In this document: positions 43,622 to 51,860 of the stretch, in pieces
Position numbering within the stretch: the first letter of the stretch is position 1
Layout of the letters: each line of letters begins with the position of its first letter
Assembly (NCBI RefSeq): GCF_000227745.2
Contig: NC_018012.1
Location: 682,001 to 746,000 of the forward strand
Length of the DNA stretch: 64,000 nt
Direction of reading: 5' to 3'
From: Thiocystis violascens DSM 198
GTDB taxonomy: Bacteria > Pseudomonadota > Gammaproteobacteria > Chromatiales > Chromatiaceae
Notes under the pieces: generated by a model
Databases searched by the model: none
What the model was told of the DNA's origin: nothing
What the model saw: only the letters and a program-made list of their open reading frames with translations
Made by a program: the position numbers and the translations under genes

Positions 43622-44848
43622 ATGCAAACCGAGATCCTGCCCGAATTCATGCGTACCCCGGAGGGGCGCGAGGCCGACGCCATCCTGCGCAGTTGCGTGC
43701 ACTGCGGGTTCTGCACCGCGACCTGTCCGACCTATCAATTGCTGGGCGACGAACTGGACGGCCCGCGCGGACGCATTTATCAGATCAAACTGGTGCTGGA
43801 AGGTCAGACGCCGACCCGCGTGACCCAGCAACATCTCGACCGTTGCCTGACCTGCCGCGCCTGCGAGACCACCTGTCCCTCTGGGGTGCGTTACGCGCGA
43901 CTGGCGGAGATCGGCCGGCATCTGGTCGAAGAACGGGTCGAGCGGCCTTTCGTCGAGCGACTCTTGCGCAAGGCGCTGATTGGCATCGTCCCCTATCCGA
44001 CGCGGTTCGGTCCGTTGATGCGGCTCGCGCGTCTGGTTGCGCCGCTGCTGCCAGCGACCCTCAAGGCCAAGGTCACGACGCCGCGTCCGCCGGGCGACTG
44101 GCCCGCGCCGACCGGCCGCCGGCGCGTGCTGGCGCTGGCCGGCTGCGTGCAGTCGGTGTCCACGCCGCTGACCAATGCCGCCGCCGCGCGGATTCTGTCG
44201 CGTCTCGGGATCGACCTGCGGGTGACGCCCGAGGCGGGCTGCTGCGGCGCGGCGGCCTATCATCTCAGCGACCGGGAGGCGGGGCTGGCCGCGATGCGCC
44301 GGAACATCGACGCCTGGTGGCCCGAGATCGAGTCCGGCTGCGAGGCGATTCTGATCGCCGCGAGCGGTTGCGGCGCCATGGTCAAGGAATATGGCGAGGC
44401 GCTCGCTCATGACCCGGACTATGCTGCGAAGGCCGCGCGGGTCGCCGCGCTGGCGCGCGATCCCGCCGAGATTCTGGGTCGGGAGGATCTGTCGGCCCTG
44501 GGCGCGCCGGGGCAGGGGCGTCGGGTCGCCTTCCATTCGCCCTGCACCCTGCAACACGGTCAGCAGCTCAAGCAGGTGGTCGAGCCGATTCTGATGCGGC
44601 TCGGGTTTACTATGACGAGCGTTCCGGACGGCCATCTGTGCTGCGGGTCCGCCGGCACTTATTCCATTACCCAGCCGGCGCTGTCCGAGCAGTTGCGGCG
44701 CAACAAGATCGCTGCGCTGGAATCCGAGACGCCCGAGGTGATCGCGACCGCCAATATCGGCTGCCAGCTCCATCTGGAGGCGGGAACCACAACCCCCGTG
44801 GTGCACTGGCTGGAATTACTGGATCGACCGGAGGCAGAAAGCGCATGA
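43622..44848 (+). CDS. glcF: Glycolate oxidase iron-sulfur subunit GlcF
   Basis: A 408-residue protein with two 4Fe-4S motifs (CVHCGFCTATCP and CLTCRACETTCP) and two cysteine-rich CCG domains (AGCCGAAAYH; HLCCGSAGTYS). It passes electrons from glycolate oxidation to the membrane chain. The first residues MQTEILPEFMRTPEG are typical. Its TGA overlaps the ATG of the reductase gene, so the operon is translationally coupled. Confidence 0.95.
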   Translation: MQTEILPEFMRTPEGREADAILRSCVHCGFCTATCPTYQLLGDELDGPRGRIYQIKLVLEGQTPTRVTQQHLDRCLTCRACETTCPSGVRYARLAEIGRHLVEERVERPFVERLLRKALIGIVPYPTRFGPLMRLARLVAPLLPATLKAKVTTPRPPGDWPAPTGRRRVLALAGCVQSVSTPLTNAAAARILSRLGIDLRVTPEAGCCGAAAYHLSDREAGLAAMRRNIDAWWPEIESGCEAILIAASGCGAMVKEYGEALAHDPDYAAKAARVAALARDPAEILGREDLSALGAPGQGRRVAFHSPCTLQHGQQLKQVVEPILMRLGFTMTSVPDGHLCCGSAGTYSITQPALSEQLRRNKIAALESETPEVIATANIGCQLHLEAGTTTPVVHWLELLDRPEAESA

Positions 44849-45759
44849 CGGACCGCATCGGCTTTATCGGCTTGGGCATCATGGGCCGCCCGATGTCCCT
44901 AAACCTGCGACGTGCGGGCTTCGATCTGGCGGTGTATGCGCGCCGGGCGGAGTCCATGCGCCCGTTGGCGGAGGCGGGCGCGCGGACCTGCGCGAGTCCC
45001 GCCGAGGTGGCCTGTCAGGCGGACGTGATTTTCACCATGGTGTCGGACACTCCGGATGTCGAGGCGGTGATCCTGGGCGCAAACGGCGTGATCGAAGGCG
45101 CGCGCGCGGGCGCGGTGGTGGTGGACATGAGCACCATTTCGCCCTCTGCGACCCGTGTCATCGCCGAACGATTGCGCGGGCGGGACGTCGAGATGCTGGA
45201 CGCGCCGGTCTCGGGCGGCGAGGCGGGGGCGGTCAACGGAACCCTTTCCATTATGGTGGGCGGCTCGGTGGCTGCTTTCGAGCGGGTGCGGTATCTCCTT
45301 GAAATCATGGGCGGGAATATCGTTCGCATCGGCGATCATGGCGCCGGTCAGGTCTGCAAATCCTGCAATCAGATCCTGGTCGGCGCGACCATCGCCGGGG
45401 TGGCCGAGGCGCTGTTACTGGCCCAGGCCGCCGGGGTGGATCCCGCGAAAGTCCGCGAGGCGCTGCTGGGTGGGTTCGCCAGCAGTCGTGTCCTGGAGGT
45501 CCACGGCCAGCGGATGATCGACGGGGATTTTAGCCCCGGATTCAAGGCGCGGCTGCACCGGAAGGATCTGCGTATCGTCACCGAGACCGTTCGGGAACTG
45601 GGCCTGAACCTGCCGTCCGTGGCCCTGCTCGACCAAGCGTTGAGCGCGCTGGTCGAACAGGGGTTGGGCGAGTTGGATTCGTCGGCGCTCTATCGGGTGC
45701 TGCTCGGGATGAATGCTGGCGCGGCGAAGCGTTCGGGCCGCGACGACTCGAATCCCTGA
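44845..45759 (+). CDS. garR: 2-hydroxy-3-oxopropionate (tartronate semialdehyde) reductase
   Basis: A 304-residue 3-hydroxyisobutyrate-dehydrogenase-family enzyme. N-terminal dinucleotide motif IGFIGLGIMGRPMSLNL, substrate motif DAPVSGGEAGA, and the catalytic Lys in GAGQVCKSCNQ. Reduces tartronate semialdehyde to glycerate. The ATG overlaps the glcF stop and has a GGAGG site. Position after glycolate oxidase genes favours this role over other family activities. Glyoxylate carboligase, needed to make its substrate, is not in the window. Confidence 0.85.
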   Translation: MTDRIGFIGLGIMGRPMSLNLRRAGFDLAVYARRAESMRPLAEAGARTCASPAEVACQADVIFTMVSDTPDVEAVILGANGVIEGARAGAVVVDMSTISPSATRVIAERLRGRDVEMLDAPVSGGEAGAVNGTLSIMVGGSVAAFERVRYLLEIMGGNIVRIGDHGAGQVCKSCNQILVGATIAGVAEALLLAQAAGVDPAKVREALLGGFASSRVLEVHGQRMIDGDFSPGFKARLHRKDLRIVTETVRELGLNLPSVALLDQALSALVEQGLGELDSSALYRVLLGMNAGAAKRSGRDDSNP

Positions 45760-45765
45760 CGAGAT

Positions 45766-46341
45766 TCAGCGGAATTTGACCTCGCCACGCAGAACGTGCA
45801 TGTAGGTCAGAACCACGCCATCGCCTGGCACGACCGAATTGAGCAGGGCGGGATCGCGCACCGTGTAGGTCTGCGTTTGTGTGGGACCGCGCACCGTGAC
45901 CGTGGAATTGGCCTTGTCCACCGCCTCGACCCGACCGGAGCGGGTCATGGTGTTGACGATCGTGCCGCCGGGTTTGTTCCCAGGCGCGCGCTCGGTGACC
46001 GTCTCCTTGGTGACGCTCACGGATCCGGTTCCCGGCCCTTTCTGCAGATCGACCACGACGGCATCCGTTTGGTTGATGGTCAGTTTGTTACCGATCTTGA
46101 CCTGGTCGAGACGCGTGACCTGATCCGGCACATGGATGACTTCAAACGTCCCTTCCGGTGTTTGGATGGTCAGCATGCGCCGTTCCTGATCGACGACGGT
46201 GACGGTCCCCGTCAGTTCGCTGGTGGTCAGGGCTCCCGTGACCGGGATGGTCTCGGTTGCGGCAAAGGCGGCGGGCGCGAGTGTGGCGGTTGCGCAGATC
46301 ATGGCGCAGGCAAGGGGGAAACCAGACATTCTTTTTTTCAT
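45766..46341 (-). CDS. Secreted protein of unknown function
   Basis: A 191-residue protein with a signal peptide (KKRMSGFPLACAMICATATL, cleavage near AFA-AT) at ATG 46341. The mature part looks like two short beta-barrel units (LTGTVTVVDQERRMLTIQTP and RSGRVEAVDKANSTVTVRGP), suggesting an internal duplication. It is Thr/Val-rich with few aromatic residues. Convergent with garR. No family recognised. Confidence 0.75.
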   Translation of the reverse strand: MKKRMSGFPLACAMICATATLAPAAFAATETIPVTGALTTSELTGTVTVVDQERRMLTIQTPEGTFEVIHVPDQVTRLDQVKIGNKLTINQTDAVVVDLQKGPGTGSVSVTKETVTERAPGNKPGGTIVNTMTRSGRVEAVDKANSTVTVRGPTQTQTYTVRDPALLNSVVPGDGVVLTYMHVLRGEVKFR

Positions 46342-46487
46342 TGGTCGAGGTTCCGTTGCAAATGAGGTTTGGTAGATTTGGCGAGCGAGGACTTGGAGCC
46401 TGTGCAAGGTACCTTGCGTTGCGTTAAGCCGCAACCGCGAAAGATGCCCAACAAGAATTAAGGATCCGTTAAGGCTTATCGGTGTTT

Positions 46488-47696
46488 TTAAGCATAGATC
46501 CGCAGCGGCGCGCTGATCTCGGCCCAGCGTTCCTCGTCGGCGAGCAGGCGTCGCTCCAGATCGCCGGGCTGACCTTCCGGGTCATCGACCCATTCGCGCA
46601 GAAAGGGGCCGCCGGCGAGCAGGTCGATGGCCAGCCGCTCGGTTTCGTATTCGTAGTGGAAGTCGCGCCAGAGCGGGTAATCCGGATCTTCCAGACGCAG
46701 ACACTTGAGCAACAGCGCGATCAGTCGATAGGGACGAAATCGATCATGCCGATAGTTGGCGTTGTCGGTGTGAATCTGAAATCCCGAGCAAAGCTGGCCG
46801 GCATGTTTGTGAAAGGTCGGCTCGAACCAGCAGGGCCGCATCAAGGCGCCTTCGGTCCAGCTCGGGCAGGTGTCCCGCATCCGCTTGAGGATGCGCTCGA
46901 TCGCCAGGTCGGGCGCGCCAACCAGTTCCAGCGCGGTCGTCGTGCCGCGGCCTTCGGAGAGCGTCGTACCTTCGAGGAGCACGGTGCCGGGGAAACAGCG
47001 GGCCATGTTCAGGCTGGAGGCATTGGGGCTGGGATTGACCCAGGACAGCTCCATGATCGGCCAGCCGAATCCCGGGCCTTCGGTGGGGCGATAGTCCTCC
47101 ATCGCGACCAGATGGAGATCCAGGGCGCAGCCGCGTTCGGCGACGAACCATTTGGCCAGTTCGCCGAGGGTCAGTCCGTGGCGCATGATGAGCGATCCAG
47201 CCCCAACGAAGCTTTCCCAGCCTGGCTCCAGGATGGTTCCCTCGATCGGGCGTCCGGCCGGATTGGGACGATCCAGGATCCAGAGTCCCTTGCCGGCAGC
47301 GGCGCAGGCATCGATGAGATAGCCCAGGGTCGTGACGTAGGTATAGATGCGGGTTCCGATATCTTGCAGATCCACGAGAAGTACGTCGAAACTGTCGAGC
47401 ATGTCCGCGGTCGGATAACGCACGTTGCCGTACAGGCTATAGACAGGAATCCCGTGACGCGGATCGATCGCGTCCGGGGTTTCGACCATATTGTCCTGCT
47501 TGTCGCCACGCATGCCATGTTGGGGGCCGAACGCGGCCACGATGTTCAACTCGCCTAAGGCCATGAGTGCGTCCAGACTGTGCAGACCCGTCGCGGTGAC
47601 CGAGGCGGGATGGCCCAGAAAGGCGACGCGCCGGCCCCAGAGCGGTTTACGCAGATCGGGAATCTCCAGCAGGCGATCGATGCCGAGTTGTATCAT
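46488..47696 (-). CDS. DUF1343 / NamZ-like exo-beta-N-acetylmuramidase family protein
   Basis: A 402-residue protein with DUF1343 blocks: GRRVAFLGHPASVT, FGPQHGMRGDKQDNM, YSLYGNVRYPT, LLVDLQDIGTRIYTY, LDRPNPAGR and EGTTLSEGRGTTTALELVGAP. DUF1343 includes NamZ, which releases N-acetylmuramic acid from muropeptides. No signal peptide is visible, so a cytoplasmic cell-wall recycling role is more likely than an extracellular one; this is inference. Divergent from queA. Confidence 0.88.
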   Translation of the reverse strand: MIQLGIDRLLEIPDLRKPLWGRRVAFLGHPASVTATGLHSLDALMALGELNIVAAFGPQHGMRGDKQDNMVETPDAIDPRHGIPVYSLYGNVRYPTADMLDSFDVLLVDLQDIGTRIYTYVTTLGYLIDACAAAGKGLWILDRPNPAGRPIEGTILEPGWESFVGAGSLIMRHGLTLGELAKWFVAERGCALDLHLVAMEDYRPTEGPGFGWPIMELSWVNPSPNASSLNMARCFPGTVLLEGTTLSEGRGTTTALELVGAPDLAIERILKRMRDTCPSWTEGALMRPCWFEPTFHKHAGQLCSGFQIHTDNANYRHDRFRPYRLIALLLKCLRLEDPDYPLWRDFHYEYETERLAIDLLAGGPFLREWVDDPEGQPGDLERRLLADEERWAEISAPLRIYA

Positions 47697-47952
47697 GTTT
47701 GTCGAACCTCAGTCGGGGCGTGCGGCAGGCCAGGCATGATAATCTGAAATCAGTGGCGAATCCGAGTGTCGGGGCAGGCAAGACCATTCACGTAAATCGC
47801 ATTCGGCGGTAAAACGCACGGCGATCACCGAGGCGCGGTTGACAGTATGCAGACAACGAAACACGCAAACCGCGTTCGCGGCGAGGCGGATGGGGCTTGG
47901 CGAATCCGAGCCGAAGCGCATACCCCGCCTGCCGCGCCGGGCGCTTGATCCC

Positions 47953-48984
47953 ATGCGCCGCTCCGACTTCCACTATGATCTCCCGCCCGATCTGATCGCC
48001 CAGCGACCGCTTGCCGAACGTGCCGGGGCAAGGATGCTGATGCTGGAGGAGCCCGCGTTCGCGCCACGCGATCGGATGTTCGCCGATCTGCCGCGACTGC
48101 TGCGGCCGAACGATCTGCTCGTCTTCAATAACACCCGTGTCATGCGCGCCCGGCTTTACGGCCGCAAGGAAACCGGCGGTCAGGTGGAGATCCTCGTCGA
48201 GCGTTTGCTGGAGCCCGACGAGGCGCTGGCGCATGTCCGTGCCAGCAAATCGCCGAAACCGGGTTCGCGGATCGATTTGGCCGCTGGGATCGGACTGCGC
48301 GTCATGCTGCGCGAAGGCGCGCTCTACCGTCTGCGGGCGCTCGGCGCGACCTTTGCCGAGATCATGTCCACGCAGGGCCATATTCCCCTGCCACCCTATA
48401 TTCAGCGTCCGGACGAGTTTGCCGACGAGGCTCGGTATCAGACCCTGTATGCGCGCCGCGAGGGGGCGGTCGCGGCACCGACCGCCGGTCTGCATTTCGA
48501 TGCAGCCATGCTGCAAAGACTGGACGATTTGGGTGTGGGACGGGCGGAAGTCACGTTGCACGTCGGCGCGGGAACCTTTCAGCCGGTGCGCGTCGATGAT
48601 CTGGACCGGCACGAAATGCATGCCGAATGGTTGGACGTAGATGCCGAGGCGTGCGCGCGTATCGAGACGGCTCGGCGGCGCGGTGGGCGGATCGTCGCGG
48701 TTGGAACCACCAGCGTGCGCAGTCTGGAGACGGCCGCTGCCGATGGTCAACTCAAACCTTATCGGGGCGACAGTCGGTTATTCATTCGTCCGGGTTACCG
48801 CTTTCGGGTCGTCGATGCCATGGTGACCAACTTTCATCTGCCCGAGTCCACATTATTAATGCTGGTCGCGGCGTTCGTCGGTTATCAGCCGATGATGAAT
48901 GCCTATCGTCACGCGGTGGCCGAGCGTTATCGCTTCTTTAGCTATGGTGATGCGATGTTCCTCGCGCGGCAGGGTCGCGATTGA
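47953..48984 (+). CDS. queA: S-adenosylmethionine:tRNA ribosyltransferase-isomerase QueA
   Basis: A 343-residue enzyme adding the epoxycyclopentane ring in queuosine synthesis on tRNA. Start MRRSDFHYDLPPDLIAQ at 47953; conserved NDLLVFNNTRVMRARLYG, GHIPLPPYI, PTAGLHFD, LHVGAGTFQPVR and NFHLPESTLLMLV. Length is typical. tgt, which usually follows, is absent; an H-NS-family gene is next. Confidence 0.97.
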   Translation: MRRSDFHYDLPPDLIAQRPLAERAGARMLMLEEPAFAPRDRMFADLPRLLRPNDLLVFNNTRVMRARLYGRKETGGQVEILVERLLEPDEALAHVRASKSPKPGSRIDLAAGIGLRVMLREGALYRLRALGATFAEIMSTQGHIPLPPYIQRPDEFADEARYQTLYARREGAVAAPTAGLHFDAAMLQRLDDLGVGRAEVTLHVGAGTFQPVRVDDLDRHEMHAEWLDVDAEACARIETARRRGGRIVAVGTTSVRSLETAAADGQLKPYRGDSRLFIRPGYRFRVVDAMVTNFHLPESTLLMLVAAFVGYQPMMNAYRHAVAERYRFFSYGDAMFLARQGRD

Positions 48985-49102
48985 GCAATTATTATCCGCT
49001 TTCGCCGCTTGACGACGGCGTGCCACACTCAATCTTGACTCATTGAAAGATTTTTAGGTCGGGTTGAAAATCCGGCGGCCTCGCAAGACTTGAATAGGCT
49101 TC

Positions 49103-49130
49103 TTGACATTTATTAAGAATCGCATAAATT
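49103..49130 (+). promoter_or_regulatory. Sigma70 promoter of the H-NS-family gene
   Basis: Perfect TTGACA (49103-49108), 16-base spacer and TAAATT (49125-49130), in a markedly AT-rich stretch 72 bases before the GTG start. Confidence 0.7.
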
Positions 49131-49201
49131 AGAAACATACGCGGTCATTTCCGTCCGCGTACAGTTCAATCGTGATTTATCAAGTGTTGGAGGTATCGCA
49201 A

Positions 49202-49606
49202 GTGGAGTACGCTGATCTTAGCGTCGAGGAAATCAAGCGCCAGCTTGATGAAGCCGAAACCAAGCAGGCTGAGCTAAATCGTATCCTGAAAGTTCGCCGT
49301 CAGGAGGGCAGGGAAGAGGTAGTTCTGCAGATCAGGAGTCTGATCGAAGATAACGGCTATCAATTTGATGAAATTCTGCCGTTGGTGGCGCCGAAGCGTC
49401 GGCGGGGCGCGGGCGCGCAGCGGAAGCCTGTCAGCGATCGCCAATATACCCGCTATGTCGATCCCGATAATGCCGAGAACATTTATGTTCGGGGTGTTTT
49501 ACCCGGCTGGATGAAGCAGAAGATGCAAGAGCAAGGCTACGATCCAAAATCAAAAAGCGATCGTGAGGCATTTAAGGAAAATTCTCTTCAGGCCATTGAA
49601 GGTTAA
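49202..49606 (+). CDS. H-NS family nucleoid-associated protein
   Basis: A 134-residue protein. The N-terminal half is a coiled-coil oligomerisation region (LSVEEIKRQLDEAETKQAEL), and the C-terminal ~50 residues resemble the H-NS DNA-binding domain (YTRYVDPDNAENIY, then GVLPGWMKQKMQEQGYDP). The minor-groove hook, usually QGR or RGR, reads RGV here, and the usual T-W before it is absent. A basic linker (PKRRRGAGAQRK) precedes it. GTG start at 49202 behind GGAGG. Coding sequence is less GC-rich than its neighbours. A single upstream promoter suggests its own transcript. Confidence 0.75.
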   Translation: MEYADLSVEEIKRQLDEAETKQAELNRILKVRRQEGREEVVLQIRSLIEDNGYQFDEILPLVAPKRRRGAGAQRKPVSDRQYTRYVDPDNAENIYVRGVLPGWMKQKMQEQGYDPKSKSDREAFKENSLQAIEG

Positions 49607-49701
49607 AGAAATTTTTTGATTTGGCATGCCGTTCCATCATGCTTTTCATTCCTGTTAAGCGGATAGAACGGGGTATCGGTCACGCAATGCCGTGAAGTGA
49701 A

Positions 49702-49764
49702 AGATTTTCCGTTCGCCCCCAAACCGTGAACTTATCGAGCCGTCGAAGGGCGAACGAAAAATCT
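49702..49764. repeat. Inverted repeat (E1-related hairpin)
   Basis: Arms AGATTTTCCGTTCGCCC (49702-49718) and its complement with one mismatch (49748-49764), 29-base loop. The arm sequence GGGCGAACGGAAAATC also occurs in E1 copy 2 (near 34219). It occupies the 352-base spacer between the H-NS-like and helicase genes, in which no gene is seen. Confidence 0.8.
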
Positions 49765-49958
49765 GACGAAAACTAATTTATTCGGCGACTAGCTTTTGAT
49801 CCAATTACCGCTTACACTGCCTTCCTCGCATCATCCGGTCGATGCGTCGTCTCGCGGCTGAATCCTCTCTCTCTCCAGGCATCACCTCGAACGCCCCTCT
49901 TTTTCGCCTAGACCGGCCCCATGACAATGAATGGGTTAGGCTGGTTTCAGGAGTTTTC

Positions 49959-51278
49959 ATGTCATTCGATTCACTCGGTCTTCGGGCCGATTTACTGCGC
50001 GCTGTCGCGTCGCAGCGTTATGGCCGTCCCACGCCAATTCAGGCGCAAGCAATTCCCGTGATTCTGGCGGGCCATGATTTGCTCGCCGGCGCTCAAACCG
50101 GCACCGGAAAGACCGCCGCATTCGTTTTGCCGCTTTTGCAATTGCTCGCCGAAAAAGGACATCCGCAGCGCCAGCCGCGCGCGTTGATCCTGACGCCGAC
50201 CCGTGAGCTTGCCGCTCAAATTGGCGAACGCGTGCATGCCTACGGAATTCACTTGTCCCTGCGCTCAACCGTTATTTTCGGCGGAGTTGGAATGCAGCCG
50301 CAAGTCAATCAATTGCATCGTGGCGTCGATATCTTAGTGGCAACGCCCGGCCGCTTGCTCGATCATGCCGGTCAGCGCACGCTGGATTTATCCCGTATCG
50401 AAATCCTGGTGCTCGATGAAGCCGACCGCATGCTCGATATGGGCTTCATTCATGATGTCAAGCGCATCATCAATCTGCTTCCGGAACGGCGTCAAAACCT
50501 GCTCTTTTCCGCGACCTATTCCGACGACATGCGGCGTTTTTCAGAGAACCTGCTCACGCGTCCCAAATTAATCGAAGTCGCCCGCCGCAATACGGCCGCC
50601 GAGACTGTGGTTCAGGCCGCGCACCCGGTCGATAAGTCGCGTAAACGCGATCTGCTGGCGCATCTCTTTCATCGCGAAGGCTGGAGCCAGGTGCTGGTGT
50701 TTACCCGCACCAAGGCCGGCGCGAATCGGCTCGCGGAGCATCTGGGGCGGGAAGGGATTGCCGCGACCGCCATTCACGGCAATAAAAGCCAATCCGCGCG
50801 AACCCGCGCGCTGGATGAGTTCAAGCGCGGCGCCGTGCGCGCACTGGTGGCGACCGATATTGCCGCGCGCGGACTGGATATCGCGCATCTGCCTCAGGTC
50901 GTGAATTTCGAGCTGCCCAACGTCGCCGAGGACTATGTGCATCGGATCGGCCGCACGGGTCGGGCGGGCGCTGGCGGCCAGGCGCTCTCGCTGGTGAGCC
51001 ATGACGAGATGGGTTTGCTCAAAGGCATCCAGCGCCTGCTGGGGCGTCAAATTACGTTGAATCCAGTCGTGGGCTTCGAGCCATCCTTAACGCCGCCACC
51101 CTGCGATCCAGAGCCGGGGCCGGGTGCGCGTCGTGGCGCCGCCGATGCCAATGGCGCGGCGCGTCGACAGAATCGGCCGGTGGTACGAGCGCACGCGAAT
51201 CCGCGGGCAGGGCAGGGACCGAAGCCGGGACGTCGTGCTCGCCCCCATGCGGCTTCCCAGGCCAAGCCCTCGCGCTAG
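49959..51278 (+). CDS. rhlE: DEAD-box RNA helicase, RhlE-like
   Basis: A 439-residue helicase. Q motif ([15 protein letters not shown]), motif I AQTGTGKT, Ia [13 protein letters not shown] box [20 protein letters not shown], and C-terminal motifs [10 protein letters not shown] and HRIGRTGR. A basic low-complexity tail (~375-439, Arg/Pro/Ala-rich) probably binds RNA. ATG at 49959 behind AGGAG. RhlE is the best-fitting subfamily, acting in ribosome assembly and mRNA decay. Followed by an RRM protein, a common cold-shock pairing. Confidence 0.88.
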   Translation: MSFDSLGLRADLLRAVASQRYGRPTPIQAQAIPVILAGHDLLAGAQTGTGKTAAFVLPLLQLLAEKGHPQRQPRALILTPTRELAAQIGERVHAYGIHLSLRSTVIFGGVGMQPQVNQLHRGVDILVATPGRLLDHAGQRTLDLSRIEILVLDEADRMLDMGFIHDVKRIINLLPERRQNLLFSATYSDDMRRFSENLLTRPKLIEVARRNTAAETVVQAAHPVDKSRKRDLLAHLFHREGWSQVLVFTRTKAGANRLAEHLGREGIAATAIHGNKSQSARTRALDEFKRGAVRALVATDIAARGLDIAHLPQVVNFELPNVAEDYVHRIGRTGRAGAGGQALSLVSHDEMGLLKGIQRLLGRQITLNPVVGFEPSLTPPPCDPEPGPGARRGAADANGAARRQNRPVVRAHANPRAGQGPKPGRRARPHAASQAKPSR

Positions 51279-51481
51279 CGTAGATGTACGGATATTGCGA
51301 GCCAGGTTTTTCAACTATTGTCTGGTTCGAGGGAGTTCGCGCGAGAAAACGTCTCGCCTGAAGTCATCCTCGCAAGCTTCGTCTCCAGCGGTTGGAGGCA
51401 TAGACTGTCGAATCAGTTGCGCATTGATTTTTCGACCGTTCTCTCTTTCTCTTCAATGCCCTCTCCAATGGAACCTGAATA

Positions 51482-51754
51482 ATGAATATCTATGTTGGCA
51501 ACCTAGCCTACGGCGTGACCCAAGAGGAACTGCGTGACGCCTTTGGTGCGTATGGCGAAATCTCCAGCGTGAACTTGATCACCGATAAATTCACCGGTGA
51601 CTCCAAGGGATTCGGCTTCGTCGAGATGCCGAATAACGCCGAGGCCGATGCCGCGATCAAGGGTCTGAACGAGACCCCGCTGAAAGGCCGCAACCTGAAG
51701 GTGAACCAGGCCAAGCCACGTGGGGAACGTCCGTCCCGCGGGCCGCGCTGGTAA
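51482..51754 (+). CDS. RRM RNA-binding protein (cold-shock type)
   Basis: A 90-residue protein that is a single RRM: RNP2 IYVGNL at residues 3-8 and RNP1 KGFGFVEM near 42-49. The short basic tail ends RGPRW. Such small RRM proteins are shared by cyanobacteria and some proteobacteria and are often cold-inducible. A 203-base untranslated stretch precedes the ATG, long enough for post-transcriptional control, but no promoter could be placed confidently. A strong terminator follows. Confidence 0.95.
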   Translation: MNIYVGNLAYGVTQEELRDAFGAYGEISSVNLITDKFTGDSKGFGFVEMPNNAEADAAIKGLNETPLKGRNLKVNQAKPRGERPSRGPRW

Positions 51755-51789
51755 GCCGACTCAAGCCCCGGGGCGCCGTGCCCCGGAGA

Positions 51790-51830
51790 ATGCCGTCGGA
51801 TGCGTCCCGCGCATCCGACGGCATTTTTTT
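51790..51830 (+). terminator. Rho-independent terminator after the RRM gene
   Basis: A perfect 15-base-pair stem (ATGCCGTCGGATGCG and its complement at 51810-51824), 5-base loop, then a T-run, 35 bases after the stop. Confidence 0.96.
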
Positions 51831-51860
51831 GTTACCGTATCGGCTCGTTTCTCAAGCCAG

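Noticed and set aside
42623..44806. Minus-strand open frame of 727 codons across glcE and glcF
   Set aside because: It spans two real genes including their Fe-S motifs on the other strand; Arg/Gln/Gly-rich with no recognisable domain.
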